A stretch of DNA of 14,822 nt from a bacterium (GTDB lineage Bacteria; Pseudomonadota; Gammaproteobacteria; Burkholderiales; Thiobacteraceae): contig DAIAMA010000009.1 of NCBI GenBank assembly GCA_027438535.1, positions 1 through 14,822 of the forward strand, read 5' to 3'. Below, piece by piece: positions 1-7,722 of this stretch. The notes beneath the pieces are model-generated. The model was given only the letters and a program-made list of their open reading frames with translations. It was not told the DNA's origin and ran no database searches. The translations under genes were made by a program, and so were the position numbers. Numbering within the stretch: the stretch's first letter is position 1; each line of letters starts with the position of its first letter.

Positions 1-2
1 AA

Positions 3-1259
3 CTAGTCGGCGAAGACATCGACATGGATATGCTCGAAGCCGAGGGCGAGGGCGCACCAAAACAAGATGACAGCGGCGTTACCGATATCGACGATGCGCC
101 GGTCGTGAAATACCTGCAAAAGGTATTGCTCGATGCCATCAATTCCGGCGTATCGGACATCCACTTCGAACCGTTCGAAAAATTTTACCGCATCCGCTAC
201 CGCTTGGACGGCGTGCTGTACGAAGTCGCCAAACCGCCGCTGGCGATCAAGGACAAAATCTCGTCGCGCATCAAGGTGATCTCCAAGCTCGATATCGCCG
301 AGAAACGCGTGCCGCAAGACGGCCGCATGAAATTGGTACTGTCGAAAAATCGCGCCATCGATTTTCGCGTCAGCACCTTACCCACGCTGTGGGGCGAAAA
401 AATCGTGATGCGGATCTTGGATCCCGCCAGCGCGCAGCTCGGTGTCGATGCCTTGGGCTACGAGCCGGAGCAGAAAGAGGCCTTGCTGAATGCCGTTTCG
501 CGCCCTTACGGCATGGTGCTGGTAACCGGCCCAACCGGTAGCGGAAAAACCGTCTCGCTCTATACTTGCCTCAATATTCTTAACCAGCCCGGCACCAATA
601 TTTCCACCGCGGAAGACCCCGCGGAGATCAACCTGCCGGGCGTGAACCAAGTCAACGTCAATGATAAAGCCGGGCTCACTTTTGCCGCCGCGCTGCGCGC
701 CTTTCTGCGCCAAGACCCGGATGTCATCATGGTGGGCGAGATTCGCGACCTGGAAACCGCCGACATTTCGATCAAGGCCGCCCAGACCGGCCACATGGTG
801 CTCTCGACGCTGCACACCAACGACGCGCCAACCACGCTTACCCGGCTAATGAACATGGGCGTGGCGCCATTCAACATTGCCTCTTCGGTGATCTTGATCA
901 CCGCGCAACGCTTGGCGCGCCGCTTATGCAAGCAGTGCAAAAAGCCTATCGAGGTTCCGCCGGAAGTGCTGCTGCGCGCCGGATTCACCGAGGAAGACCT
1001 GGATGGCAGCTGGCAACCTTACGGCCATGTCGGCTGCGAAGCGTGCAAGGGCACCGGCTACAAAGGCCGCCTCGGCATCTACCAAGTCATGCCGATCACG
1101 GAGGAAATCAGCCGCATCATCATGAAAAACGGCACCGCGATCGATATCGCCGACCAAGCTAAGCGCGAGGGCGTGAAAGATCTGCGCCAATCGGGTTTGC
1201 TGAAAGTAAAAGCAGGCCTTACCTCACTGGAAGAAGTCGAAGCCGTGACCAACGAATAA
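3..1259 (+). CDS. pilB: Type IV pilus assembly ATPase PilB, 5' end missing
   Basis: This is the cytoplasmic hexameric motor that powers pilus extension by hydrolysing ATP beneath the PilC platform. The reading frame is open to the left edge, and about 418 residues are visible against roughly 560-570 for full PilB, so the N-terminal domain lies outside the window. The first ATG at 24 is therefore an internal methionine. Visible motifs in order are the N2-type segment [10 protein letters not shown], Walker A GPTGSGKT (528-551), the Asp-box region around [10 protein letters not shown], Walker B with [12 protein letters not shown] (714-749), and the His box [14 protein letters not shown] four-cysteine zinc element (CKQC, then [13 protein letters not shown]) follows and is typical of PilB/GspE ATPases. 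pilC begins 11 nt downstream and pilD follows, which favours PilB over GspE or the retraction ATPase PilT, which is shorter and lacks the zinc element. Confidence 0.96.
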   Translation, partial: LVGEDIDMDMLEAEGEGAPKQDDSGVTDIDDAPVVKYLQKVLLDAINSGVSDIHFEPFEKFYRIRYRLDGVLYEVAKPPLAIKDKISSRIKVISKLDIAEKRVPQDGRMKLVLSKNRAIDFRVSTLPTLWGEKIVMRILDPASAQLGVDALGYEPEQKEALLNAVSRPYGMVLVTGPTGSGKTVSLYTCLNILNQPGTNISTAEDPAEINLPGVNQVNVNDKAGLTFAAALRAFLRQDPDVIMVGEIRDLETADISIKAAQTGHMVLSTLHTNDAPTTLTRLMNMGVAPFNIASSVILITAQRLARRLCKQCKKPIEVPPEVLLRAGFTEEDLDGSWQPYGHVGCEACKGTGYKGRLGIYQVMPITEEISRIIMKNGTAIDIADQAKREGVKDLRQSGLLKVKAGLTSLEEVEAVTNE

Positions 1260-1270
1260 GGGGCACCACC

Positions 1271-2491
1271 ATGGCAGTCGCAACGAGAAAAGCCGTCAAA
1301 GAATTTAATTTCGCCTGGGAAGGCAAGGATAAAAAAGGCAAGGTCATCAAGGGCGATATGCGCGCCAGCGGCGAAGCCGTGGTCAACGCCAACTTGCGCC
1401 GGCAAGGTATTTCTCCGACCAAGGTCAAAAAACAATCGACCTTCGGCCGCGGCAAGAAAATCACCGAAAAAGATATCGCGCTGTTCACGCGCCAATTCGC
1501 CACCATGCTCAAGTCCGGCGTGCCGCTGCTGCAATCCTTCGACATCGTGGCCAAGGGCCATTCCAATCCGGCCGTGGCGCAATTGCTGACCGACGTGAAA
1601 AACGACGTATCGTCCGGCAGCAGCCTGGCACAGGCCTTCGGCAAACGGCCGGTGTACTTCGATGCGCTGTTTTGCAACCTGGTCAATGCCGGCGAGCAAG
1701 CAGGTATTTTGGACGGCGTGCTGGAGCGGCTCGCCACCTATAAAGAAAAAATCATCGCCATCAAGGGTAAGATCAAATCCGCGCTGTTCTACCCCGCCGC
1801 GATCTTGGTGGTGGCCTTCATCATTACCGCCATCATCATGATTTTCGTGATCCCAACCTTCAAGGATTTGTTCAAGAGCTTCGGCGCCGACCTCCCCGCG
1901 CCGACGCTGGTGGTGATCGCGATCTCCGACTTTTTTATCGCTTATTGGTGGGCGATCTTCGGCATTACTATCGGCGGTACCTGGTTTTTCTTCTATAGCT
2001 GGAAACGCTCGAAGAAAATGCAAAACACCATCGACCGCCTTTCTCTCAAACTGCCGGTCTTCGGTGAACTGCTGGAAAAAAGCGCCATCGCGCGCTGGTC
2101 GCGCACGCTGTCGACCATGTTCGCCGCCGGGGTGCCGCTGGTCGAAGCCTTGGAATCCGTCGCCGGTTCCGCGGGCAATCAAGTATTCTTCCATGCCACC
2201 AAACGCATTCAAGGCGAAGTATCCACTGGCACCAACTTGACGGTCGCCATGCAGAACACCAATTTATTCCCCAATATGGTGATCCAGATGGTGCAAATCG
2301 GCGAAGAATCGGGGCAACTCGATTCCATGCTCGGCAAGGTCGCCGATTATTACGATCGCGAAGTGGATGATATCGTCGAGCGCATGTCCGCCTTGCTCGA
2401 GCCTATCATCATGGTAGTGCTCGGCACGTTGATTGGCGGTCTGGTGATTTCCATGTACCTGCCGATCTTCAAAATGGGTCAAGCGATCTAA
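1271..2491 (+). CDS. pilC: Type IV pilus inner-membrane platform protein PilC
   Basis: PilC is the polytopic inner-membrane platform that couples PilB motor movement to pilin insertion. The 406-residue length matches the family. The two repeated T2SSF cytoplasmic domains are visible, one with FTRQFATMLKSGVPLLQSF near residues 72-90 and the second with RWSRTLSTMFAAGVPLVEAL. Hydrophobic segments lie near residues 173-195, near 222-243, and at the C-terminus (IIMVVLGTLIGGLVISMYLP). The N-terminal stretch FAWEGKDKKGKVIKG is typical of pilus PilC rather than GspF. The ATG follows a GGGG purine run about 8 nt upstream. The gene sits 11 nt after pilB and 9 nt before pilD, so the three are almost certainly cotranscribed. 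Confidence 0.97.
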   Translation: MAVATRKAVKEFNFAWEGKDKKGKVIKGDMRASGEAVVNANLRRQGISPTKVKKQSTFGRGKKITEKDIALFTRQFATMLKSGVPLLQSFDIVAKGHSNPAVAQLLTDVKNDVSSGSSLAQAFGKRPVYFDALFCNLVNAGEQAGILDGVLERLATYKEKIIAIKGKIKSALFYPAAILVVAFIITAIIMIFVIPTFKDLFKSFGADLPAPTLVVIAISDFFIAYWWAIFGITIGGTWFFFYSWKRSKKMQNTIDRLSLKLPVFGELLEKSAIARWSRTLSTMFAAGVPLVEALESVAGSAGNQVFFHATKRIQGEVSTGTNLTVAMQNTNLFPNMVIQMVQIGEESGQLDSMLGKVADYYDREVDDIVERMSALLEPIIMVVLGTLIGGLVISMYLPIFKMGQAI

Positions 2492-2500
2492 CGGCCCGGC

Positions 2501-3379
2501 GTGGAAACGTTCCAAGCGGCGCTGGCGCTATTCCGGGATGCACCGCCGGCTCTGTTTGCCGGTTTCGTGCTCGTGCTCGGCCTGCTGATTGGCAGTTTTT
2601 TGAATGTAGTGATTTACCGTCTGCCGAAAATCATGGAGCGCGAATGGAACGTATTCTGCGCCGAACTCGCCGCGCGAGTGGCACCGGCGGCGGAAACATT
2701 CAATCTCGTCACGCCGCGCTCGCGCTGCCCATCTTGCGCGAGTCCGGTGCGCGCCATGGATAATCTACCCCTCCTGAGCTATGTTTTGTTGCGCGGCAAA
2801 TGCCGCCACTGCAACGCCCGCATTTCCATGCGCTACCCTATCGTCGAAGCGCTCACGGGATTGCTTTCCGGCTATGTCGCATGGCGCTTCGGCGTGCAGT
2901 GGACGACCTTGGCCGCGCTGGTGTTTTGCTGGGCACTGATCGCGTTGACCTTCATCGACGCGGACACCCAATTGTTGCCCGATCAAATCACGCAACCCTT
3001 GATTTGGCTCGGGCTATTAGTGAATTCTGGCGGGCTGTTTACCGATCTTGCTTCCGCGCTCATCGGCGCGGTGGCGGGTTATCTCGTGCTGTGGACGATC
3101 TATTGGCTATTCAAGCTCGCCACCGGCAAAGAAGGCATGGGATATGGCGATTTCAAGCTGCTCGCCGCGATCGGCGCTTGGCTGGGTTGGTCCATGCTGC
3201 CGGCGGTGATACTGCTCTCGTCCGCGGTCGGGGCGATCGTCGGCATCGGCCTCATCGCATTGGCGCGCCATGCGCGCAGCCAGCCAATTCCCTTCGGCCC
3301 CTACCTCGCGGGCGGCGGCATCATCGCCCTGTTTTGGGGGCAAAACTTGACCCAGGCTTATCTGGCTTGGCTGCATTGA
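2501..3379 (+). CDS. pilD: Prepilin leader peptidase / N-methyltransferase PilD
   Basis: This bifunctional inner-membrane aspartyl protease cleaves prepilin leader peptides and N-methylates the new N-terminus, serving type IV pili and, where present, type II secretion. The 292-residue protein shows the N-terminal signature GSFLNVVIYRLP (31-42) and a four-cysteine zinc site (C76, C79, C101, C104) that marks the bifunctional form. The catalytic aspartates sit in FIDADTQLLPD (151-161) and in the GxGD-type motif GYGDFK (D217). Several membrane spans follow. Translation appears to start at a GTG, 9 nt after the pilC stop; no in-frame ATG before the conserved N-terminal hydrophobic segment fits better. 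The stop codon overlaps a downstream ATG (TGATG), see the mini-ORF entry. Confidence 0.97.
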   Translation: METFQAALALFRDAPPALFAGFVLVLGLLIGSFLNVVIYRLPKIMEREWNVFCAELAARVAPAAETFNLVTPRSRCPSCASPVRAMDNLPLLSYVLLRGKCRHCNARISMRYPIVEALTGLLSGYVAWRFGVQWTTLAALVFCWALIALTFIDADTQLLPDQITQPLIWLGLLVNSGGLFTDLASALIGAVAGYLVLWTIYWLFKLATGKEGMGYGDFKLLAAIGAWLGWSMLPAVILLSSAVGAIVGIGLIALARHARSQPIPFGPYLAGGGIIALFWGQNLTQAYLAWLH

Positions 3380-3408
3380 TGATCTACGCTACCCGCCGCA
3401 TCGACTGA
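3379..3408 (+). other. Nine-codon mini-ORF bridging pilD and coaE
   Basis: A short frame encoding MIYATRRID starts at an ATG that overlaps the pilD stop (TGATG at 3377-3381). It ends in a TGA that overlaps the coaE ATG (TGATG at 3406-3410). It has no ribosome binding site of its own. A conserved peptide function is unlikely on length alone. What is visible is a continuous chain of overlapping stop and start codons that could pass terminating ribosomes from pilD to coaE, which also lacks a clear Shine-Dalgarno sequence. The overlaps are read directly; coupling is inference. Confidence 0.35.
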
Positions 3409-4019
3409 TGGTGTATTGCGTTGGCCTCACCGGCGGCGTGGCTTGCGGCAAGACCACCGTCGCCCGATACTTCGCCGAGCTGGGTGCGGCGGTTATCGAT
3501 ACCGATGCGATTTCGCATGCGCTGACTCAGCCGGGCGCGCAAGGATTCGAAGAGATTGTGCGACAGTTCGGCCCGGGTATCCTGCTCCCCGATGGCCGCC
3601 TCGATCGCGCCCAGTTGCGCGCGCAAGTATTTAGCGATACCCGCATAAAATCAAAGCTGGAAGCGATTCTCCACCCGCTCATTCATGAACAAGTTCTCGC
3701 CGCCCTCCATGCCTGCCGCGCGCCGTATGCGATCCTTGTCGTGCCCCTGCTGTTCGAGACGGGACACTACCTGCCTTTGATCCGGCGCCGCCTCGTGGTG
3801 GATTGCACCGAAACCGAACAAATCGCGCGCGGCACCGCGCGTAGCCGCTTATCCGAGAGCGAAGTACGCGCCATCATGGCCAATCAGCTCCCGCGCGATG
3901 CGCGGTTGAAGCAAGCCGACGATATTATTCATAACACCCAGGATCGCGACGCGCTACGCGATCAAATCGCGGCACTCCACGCGCGCTATCTCGCCCACGC
4001 CCGGAGCGACCGTAGCTAA
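3408..4019 (+). CDS. coaE: Dephospho-CoA kinase
   Basis: CoaE phosphorylates the 3'-hydroxyl of the ribose in dephospho-CoA with ATP, the last step of coenzyme A synthesis, in the cytoplasm. The N-terminus VGLTGGVACGKTTVARYF contains the P-loop (residues 6-17), followed by GAAVIDTDAISH, the substrate-binding segment with conserved aspartates. LHPLIHEQV and the lid-type region around ARSRLSESEVRAIMANQ are also typical. The length of 203 residues is normal for the family. No strong Shine-Dalgarno precedes the ATG; instead it overlaps the stop of a nine-codon frame that itself overlaps the pilD stop. The pilD-coaE-zapD-yacG order is conserved in many proteobacteria and supports the call. Confidence 0.97.
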   Translation: MVYCVGLTGGVACGKTTVARYFAELGAAVIDTDAISHALTQPGAQGFEEIVRQFGPGILLPDGRLDRAQLRAQVFSDTRIKSKLEAILHPLIHEQVLAALHACRAPYAILVVPLLFETGHYLPLIRRRLVVDCTETEQIARGTARSRLSESEVRAIMANQLPRDARLKQADDIIHNTQDRDALRDQIAALHARYLAHARSDRS

Positions 4020-4070
4020 GCCCTAGAATTCGCATTAAATTTCCTCCCAACCCGTTTGTATTTTTGGAGG

Positions 4071-4083
4071 TTCTGGGCCAGAA
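4071..4083. promoter_or_regulatory. 13-bp palindrome upstream of zapD, possible promoter region
   Basis: TTCTGG-G-CCAGAA is a perfect 6-1-6 inverted repeat in the 87-nt gap between coaE and zapD. It overlaps a weak promoter-like pair, TTGTAT (4056-4061) and CAGAAT (4079-4084), with a 17-nt spacer. Neither hexamer is close to consensus, so an internal promoter for zapD-yacG is only a possibility. A CCTCC at 4043-4047 could pair with GGAGG at 4066-4070 just before it. Confidence 0.25.
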
Positions 4084-4106
4084 TAGCTAAACTTTTAGGC
4101 CGGACA

Positions 4107-4862
4107 GTGATCACTTACGAATATCCTCTGAACGAGCGCATTCGCATATTGATGCGTATGGAGGATTTGTTCGCGAAGTATTCGCACTTTGCCGGGCAAG
4201 ATGCATCGCTCGCACATCATGCGGCCCTGCTAACGCTATTTGAAATTCTCGAGATCGCGCGCGGCGATTTAAAATCCGATCTCATCCAAGAACTGGAACG
4301 TCAAAAGCAATCGCTGGAATTGTTGCGCAACAACCCTGGCGTGCAATCGGACGCACTAGAAGATGTACTGCATCACATCGCCACCACCATCGCGCAGATC
4401 CACGGTCTTTCGGGCAAGATTGGCCAGCACTTGCGCGACAACGAATGGGTGATGAGCATCAAACAGCGCGCGTGCATCCCGGGCGGGGTATGCGAATTCG
4501 ATTTGCCGTCTTATCACTACTGGCTTAGCCTGGACGCATCGGCGCGGCGCGATAGTTTGCGCGAATGGATGGCGCCGTTTCAACCGCTGAACAGCGCAAT
4601 CGGAATCATCCTTAAAATTCTGCGCGACAGCGGGCAAGCGCTGCGTCGCGTGGCCCCGCAAGGCGCCTATCAGCAAATGGTATCCGGTCGCGCGGCGCAA
4701 ATGCTGCGCGTGGCATTGGACGAAAGCCTGCCATGCTTTCCGGAAATCAGCGCTAACAAATACGCCATCAACATTCGTTTCACCGCGCTGAGCACGGGAA
4801 CCGAACGGCCCAGGGCGTGCGACACCGACATCGAATTCGATCTGACCCTTTGTTGCCTGTGA
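4107..4862 (+). CDS. zapD: Cell division protein ZapD (YacF, DUF1342)
   Basis: ZapD binds FtsZ and promotes bundling of protofilaments at the division ring. The protein is all-helical with little catalytic signature. It is recognised by the N-terminus [22 protein letters not shown], the central [16 protein letters not shown] region, and the C-terminal part with [15 protein letters not shown] chose the GTG at 4107, with AGG 7 nt upstream (4097-4099), because homologues begin right before the [10 protein letters not shown] motif. An in-frame TTG at 4056 would add 17 residues not typical of the family. The resulting 251 residues match ZapD. The stop overlaps the yacG start (GTGA), so the two are translationally coupled. 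Confidence 0.93.
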   Translation: MITYEYPLNERIRILMRMEDLFAKYSHFAGQDASLAHHAALLTLFEILEIARGDLKSDLIQELERQKQSLELLRNNPGVQSDALEDVLHHIATTIAQIHGLSGKIGQHLRDNEWVMSIKQRACIPGGVCEFDLPSYHYWLSLDASARRDSLREWMAPFQPLNSAIGIILKILRDSGQALRRVAPQGAYQQMVSGRAAQMLRVALDESLPCFPEISANKYAINIRFTALSTGTERPRACDTDIEFDLTLCCL

Positions 4863-5053
4863 AACCCCGCCTCGTCGCCTGCCCATTGTGCGGCAAACCG
4901 AGTCTGTACAATCCGGACAATCGCTATCGACCGTTCTGCTCCGAACGTTGTAAACTGATCGACTTGGGCCAATGGGCAAGCGAATCGTATAGCGTCGCTT
5001 CTAACGAGACGCCGGATTCGCCCGACGCGCCCACCGAATCCGACCATCAATAG
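4859..5053 (+). CDS. yacG: Zinc-binding DNA gyrase inhibitor YacG
   Basis: YacG is a small zinc protein reported to bind GyrB and inhibit DNA gyrase in Escherichia coli. The 64-residue product has the diagnostic zinc motif CPLCGK...[14 protein letters not shown] and an acidic, disordered C-terminal tail. The start is the GTG at 4859 that overlaps the zapD stop by four bases. An in-frame ATG at 4817 would add an arginine-rich stretch of 14 residues lying inside zapD and unlike YacG N-termini. Its position directly after coaE and zapD is the usual one. Confidence 0.94.
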   Translation: MKPRLVACPLCGKPSLYNPDNRYRPFCSERCKLIDLGQWASESYSVASNETPDSPDAPTESDHQ

Positions 5054-5073
5054 CGCATCTCACGGAGACTCCC

Positions 5074-5505
5074 ATGCGTCAATTCTTGCTTCTCGCCTTC
5101 ACGCTAATATTGATTCCCTCTAGCCATGCCGCCGAACTCGCTACGGTGAAAGACGCCTGGGTGCGTTTACCGCCCCCCGGCGCCAACATTGCCGCCGCTT
5201 ACCTCACACTTGAAACCAAGCAGCCGCTAACCTTGTCCGGCGCGCAATCGCCCGCCGCCGAAACCGTGGAACTCCATTCCATGACGATGAAAAACGGCAT
5301 CATGGAAATGCGTTATCTTCCGGCTTTGGCGCTGGAGGCCGGCAAACCGGTAAAGCTCGAGCCTGGAGGATTGCATTTGATGCTGATTAACCTCAAGCAG
5401 CCACTGAAGGCCGGAGAACAGGTTCAACTCGTACTGGATTTCAAACGCGGCACGCGCGCGGCCGGCACCGTGCACGTGCATGCGATAGTCAAGGCCGCGA
5501 ACTAA
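5074..5505 (+). CDS. Periplasmic copper chaperone, PCu(A)C family
   Basis: Proteins of this family bind Cu(I) in the periplasm and help deliver it, often to the CuA site of cytochrome c oxidase with Sco proteins. The 143-residue product starts with a clear signal peptide (MRQFLLLAFTLILIPSSHAA, cleavage near residue 20). The metal motif is spread over H68, M79, H101 and M103, matching the spacing of the family pattern HMx10Mx21HxM, with further methionines in SMTMKNGIMEM. A GGAG lies about 5-9 nt before the ATG. The gene begins 20 nt after yacG and is probably read through from that operon. Its TAA overlaps the stop of the convergent lipoprotein gene. No cytochrome oxidase or sco gene is in the window, so the target is unknown. 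Confidence 0.93.
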   Translation: MRQFLLLAFTLILIPSSHAAELATVKDAWVRLPPPGANIAAAYLTLETKQPLTLSGAQSPAAETVELHSMTMKNGIMEMRYLPALALEAGKPVKLEPGGLHLMLINLKQPLKAGEQVQLVLDFKRGTRAAGTVHVHAIVKAAN

Positions 5506-5888
5506 CTACCTGGGGTTTGAAACGGCAATGCGCGCCGTACCCCATCCACTTCTAAAATCATCAACCAATCACGCCGGCCGCTGACACAAACCGGGAGCGT
5601 GATGCTGGCGCGCCAGACCCCATTGGGCTCGCGTAACAAGCGATAACGATTGAAACCCATCTCCATTCCTTGCATTTGAAATACGGCGCTCACGGCGTGC
5701 GCATCGGGAGCCGCGACCGTTAAGATAAAAGGTTTAAGCGGCAGCGGTACAGTATCCGTTTGCACGCGGATTTGTCCCGCGCCCACGGCCACCGTGCATC
5801 CCTGCACCAGCGCCGCACAAGGCGCGGTCGCAATATTTTCTTTGCCGCACCCCGCGAGCAATATAACCGTCAGCGCGAGCCAGCGCAT
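5502..5888 (-). CDS. Small predicted lipoprotein, possibly YtkA/FixH-like
   Basis: The 128-residue product starts with MRWLALTVILLAGCGKEN, a textbook lipoprotein signal with lipobox LLAGC and acylated Cys14. It is thus predicted to be anchored in the inner or outer membrane. The remainder looks like one beta-rich domain containing FQMQGMEMGFNRYRL, an NGVWRASITLPVC segment and RRDWLMILEVDG. This pattern resembles YtkA/FixH-type domains, but I cannot confirm the family. Further cysteines are C24, C31 and C101. The ATG at 5888 is preceded by GGAG 9 nt upstream and lies 1 nt after the stop of the Nudix gene; a start at 5930 would add 14 residues before the signal peptide. It is the last gene of the minus-strand operon and converges on the copper chaperone gene. 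A copper-related role is suggested only by the methionine cluster and this neighbour. Confidence 0.8.
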   Translation of the reverse strand: MRWLALTVILLAGCGKENIATAPCAALVQGCTVAVGAGQIRVQTDTVPLPLKPFILTVAAPDAHAVSAVFQMQGMEMGFNRYRLLREPNGVWRASITLPVCVSGRRDWLMILEVDGVRRALPFQTPGS

Positions 5889-5889
5889 C

Positions 5890-6837
5890 TCACCACGCTC
5901 CGCGCAGCATCGCGATGCCATGCGCACCATGCTCCCATGCGGTTTCCAAATGTGCCGGCTGCATGCCGCCGATCACATACACCGGCAGCGGATAATCCTG
6001 AGCGAGCCGGCGCATCCCATCCCAGCCTAGGGTAGGCGCATTGGGGTGAGAGGCGGTAGGCAGCACGGGGCCCAGCACCGCGTAGTCGAGCTGTAGCCGC
6101 GCCGCGTGCGCTAGTTCCTGCCGCGTATGGCAGGACGCGCCGCACCATGCCACATCGGGCCGCGTCGTGGCGCGCATGAGGCGCTGCGCGGTCAAATGCA
6201 CGCCATCCAAACCCGCCTGCTGCGCCAGTGCCGGCTCGCCGTTGAGCAGCACGCGCGCCCCGTAGACCCGCGCTCGCTCGGCCACACGCTGCGCGAGCGC
6301 GAGCAAAGCGGTTTCGGAAAGCGTTTTCTCGCGCAATTGAATCAAGCGCACACCCTTGCGCAAGGCCGCCTCCAATTTATCCAAAAAAATCTTCTCGCCC
6401 AACTCGGCGGCTTGCGTCACCGCCATCACCGGCGGTAAAGACAAGCCACGCAGAATCGGGCCGTTTGCCGGCAGCACGGGCGCCACACCCACCGACTCTG
6501 CACGCTCCCAAGAAAAGAGCTGGCCCTCGTGCGGATGTGGCTCGCCCATCCAAGCGATGACGCGATAAAAATGCAATTTAACGGTGGCATGCGGATAGTC
6601 GAAAACTTGCGTCACCCACGGATAAGCGCGGGTGATCGTAATTCCCAACTCTTCTTTGATTTCGCGCGCGAGGGCGGCGCGCACGCTCTCATTCGGCTCC
6701 ACTTTGCCGCCGGGAAACTCCCAGTAGCCCGCATACGGCTTGCCCTCGGGGCGGCGCGCCAGCAGAAACGCGCCATCGGGCCGCATGATGACCGCCACCG
6801 CGACATCGGTCATTGCCGTCGCCGCGCACGCCGTCAT
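5890..6837 (-). CDS. Nudix hydrolase fused to a ThiE/TenI-like domain
   Basis: The 315-residue protein has two domains. Residues about 10-130 form a MutT-like Nudix hydrolase with an exact Nudix box from G44 to I66 (GKVEPNE...REIKEELGI), which would coordinate Mg2+ and hydrolyse a nucleoside-diphosphate-linked substrate such as an oxidised dNTP. Residues about 134-315 form a TIM-barrel domain of the thiamine phosphate synthase/TenI superfamily, with LIQLREK (165-171), DGVHL (211-215), ASCHT (234-238), LGPVLPT (255-261) and IGGM (289-292). The two Mg-binding aspartates of true ThiE are not seen: NG replaces ND at 199-200 and TAQ replaces the GQxD stretch. Thiamine phosphate synthase activity is therefore doubtful. 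This fusion is common in beta- and gammaproteobacteria. Its start overlaps the upstream ATPase stop (ATGA), indicating translational coupling. Confidence 0.93.
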   Translation of the reverse strand: MTACAATAMTDVAVAVIMRPDGAFLLARRPEGKPYAGYWEFPGGKVEPNESVRAALAREIKEELGITITRAYPWVTQVFDYPHATVKLHFYRVIAWMGEPHPHEGQLFSWERAESVGVAPVLPANGPILRGLSLPPVMAVTQAAELGEKIFLDKLEAALRKGVRLIQLREKTLSETALLALAQRVAERARVYGARVLLNGEPALAQQAGLDGVHLTAQRLMRATTRPDVAWCGASCHTRQELAHAARLQLDYAVLGPVLPTASHPNAPTLGWDGMRRLAQDYPLPVYVIGGMQPAHLETAWEHGAHGIAMLRGAW

Positions 6838-7715
6838 CGGCTACGTTTCTCCGGCTTGCCGATTGCCTGTCGGCCCACCCAGTCACGCGCGAATTGCCAA
6901 GCCACGCGCCCGCTACGCGAGCCACGCGCCAGCGCCCATTGCAGGGCGGCACGATGACGAATTTCCGTGTCAGTGATCGCGCCGCCGAGTTGCGCCACCC
7001 AATAATCGGCGATATCGAGATAGGCATCCTGGTCGAAAGGATAAAACGACAGCCAAACACCGAAGCGCTCGGAAAGCGAAACCTTTTCCTCTACCGCTTC
7101 GTCGGGATGCACTTCATGACCGACGTGCTTGGCAGCGAGATTTTCCGACATGTATTCCGGCATTAAATGCCGGCGGTTCGAAGTCGCATACACCAGCAAA
7201 TTATCGGTATTGGAGGCAATCGAGCCGTCGAGAATCGCCTTCAGTGCCTGATAGCCCGGCTCCTCCGCGCCAAATGAAAGGTCGTCGCAAAATAAAATGA
7301 AGCGCTCCGGCCGGCCATAAATCAAATCCACGATGTCGGGCAAATCGCCGAGATCGCGTTTTCCCACTTCGATTAGACGCAGACCCTTGGACGAAAACTG
7401 ATTCAGCACCGCTTTGACCAAGGACGATTTTCCGGTGCCGCGCGCGCCGGAGAGCAAAACATTATTGGCGGGTTGGCCGGCGACAAATTGGCGCGTGTTG
7501 CGCTCGATGACTTGTTTTTGTTCATCCACGCCGCGCAAATCCTTGAGCCGCACGCGATGCGGATGCGGCACCGGCTTGAGATAGCCGCGTCCGTTTTGAT
7601 TACGCCAGCGAAAGGCGATCGCGGCTTGCCAGTCCGGACTCGTGGCCGGCGGCGCAAGCAGCGCTTCCAGGCGCGCAATCAATGCTTCGGCGCGATGAAT
7701 CAGGGGGGCTTCCAT
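6834..7715 (-). CDS. DUF815-family P-loop ATPase
   Basis: This is a cytoplasmic AAA-type ATPase of unknown biological role. The 293-residue product (counting from 7715) shows Walker A GARGTGKS near residues 90-97, Walker B FILFCDDLSF near 139-148, sensor-1-like VYATSNR near 175-181, and an arginine-rich sensor-2-like GSRSGRVAWQF near 265. The N-terminal segment RVRLKDLRGVDEQKQVIERNT is typical of DUF815 proteins. I prefer the ATG at 7715, 7 nt after the argJ stop with GGAG 11 nt upstream. The alternative ATG at 7742 would overlap argJ by 20 nt and add nine non-conserved residues. It lies between argJ and the Nudix fusion in a tightly packed operon, but the neighbours do not reveal its job. 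Confidence 0.92.
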   Translation of the reverse strand: MEAPLIHRAEALIARLEALLAPPATSPDWQAAIAFRWRNQNGRGYLKPVPHPHRVRLKDLRGVDEQKQVIERNTRQFVAGQPANNVLLSGARGTGKSSLVKAVLNQFSSKGLRLIEVGKRDLGDLPDIVDLIYGRPERFILFCDDLSFGAEEPGYQALKAILDGSIASNTDNLLVYATSNRRHLMPEYMSENLAAKHVGHEVHPDEAVEEKVSLSERFGVWLSFYPFDQDAYLDIADYWVAQLGGAITDTEIRHRAALQWALARGSRSGRVAWQFARDWVGRQAIGKPEKRSR

Positions 7716-7722
7716 AGCTGAA

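Noticed and set aside
1079..2212. A 377-codon open frame on the minus strand across pilB and pilC
   Set aside because: It spans two clear plus-strand genes and their junction, and its translation is a low-complexity mix of His, Asp, Gly and Arg typical of antisense frames.
4056..4106. TTG start giving a longer ZapD
   Set aside because: It adds 17 residues before the conserved [10 protein letters not shown] motif. The GTG at 4107 with AGG upstream fits family N-termini.
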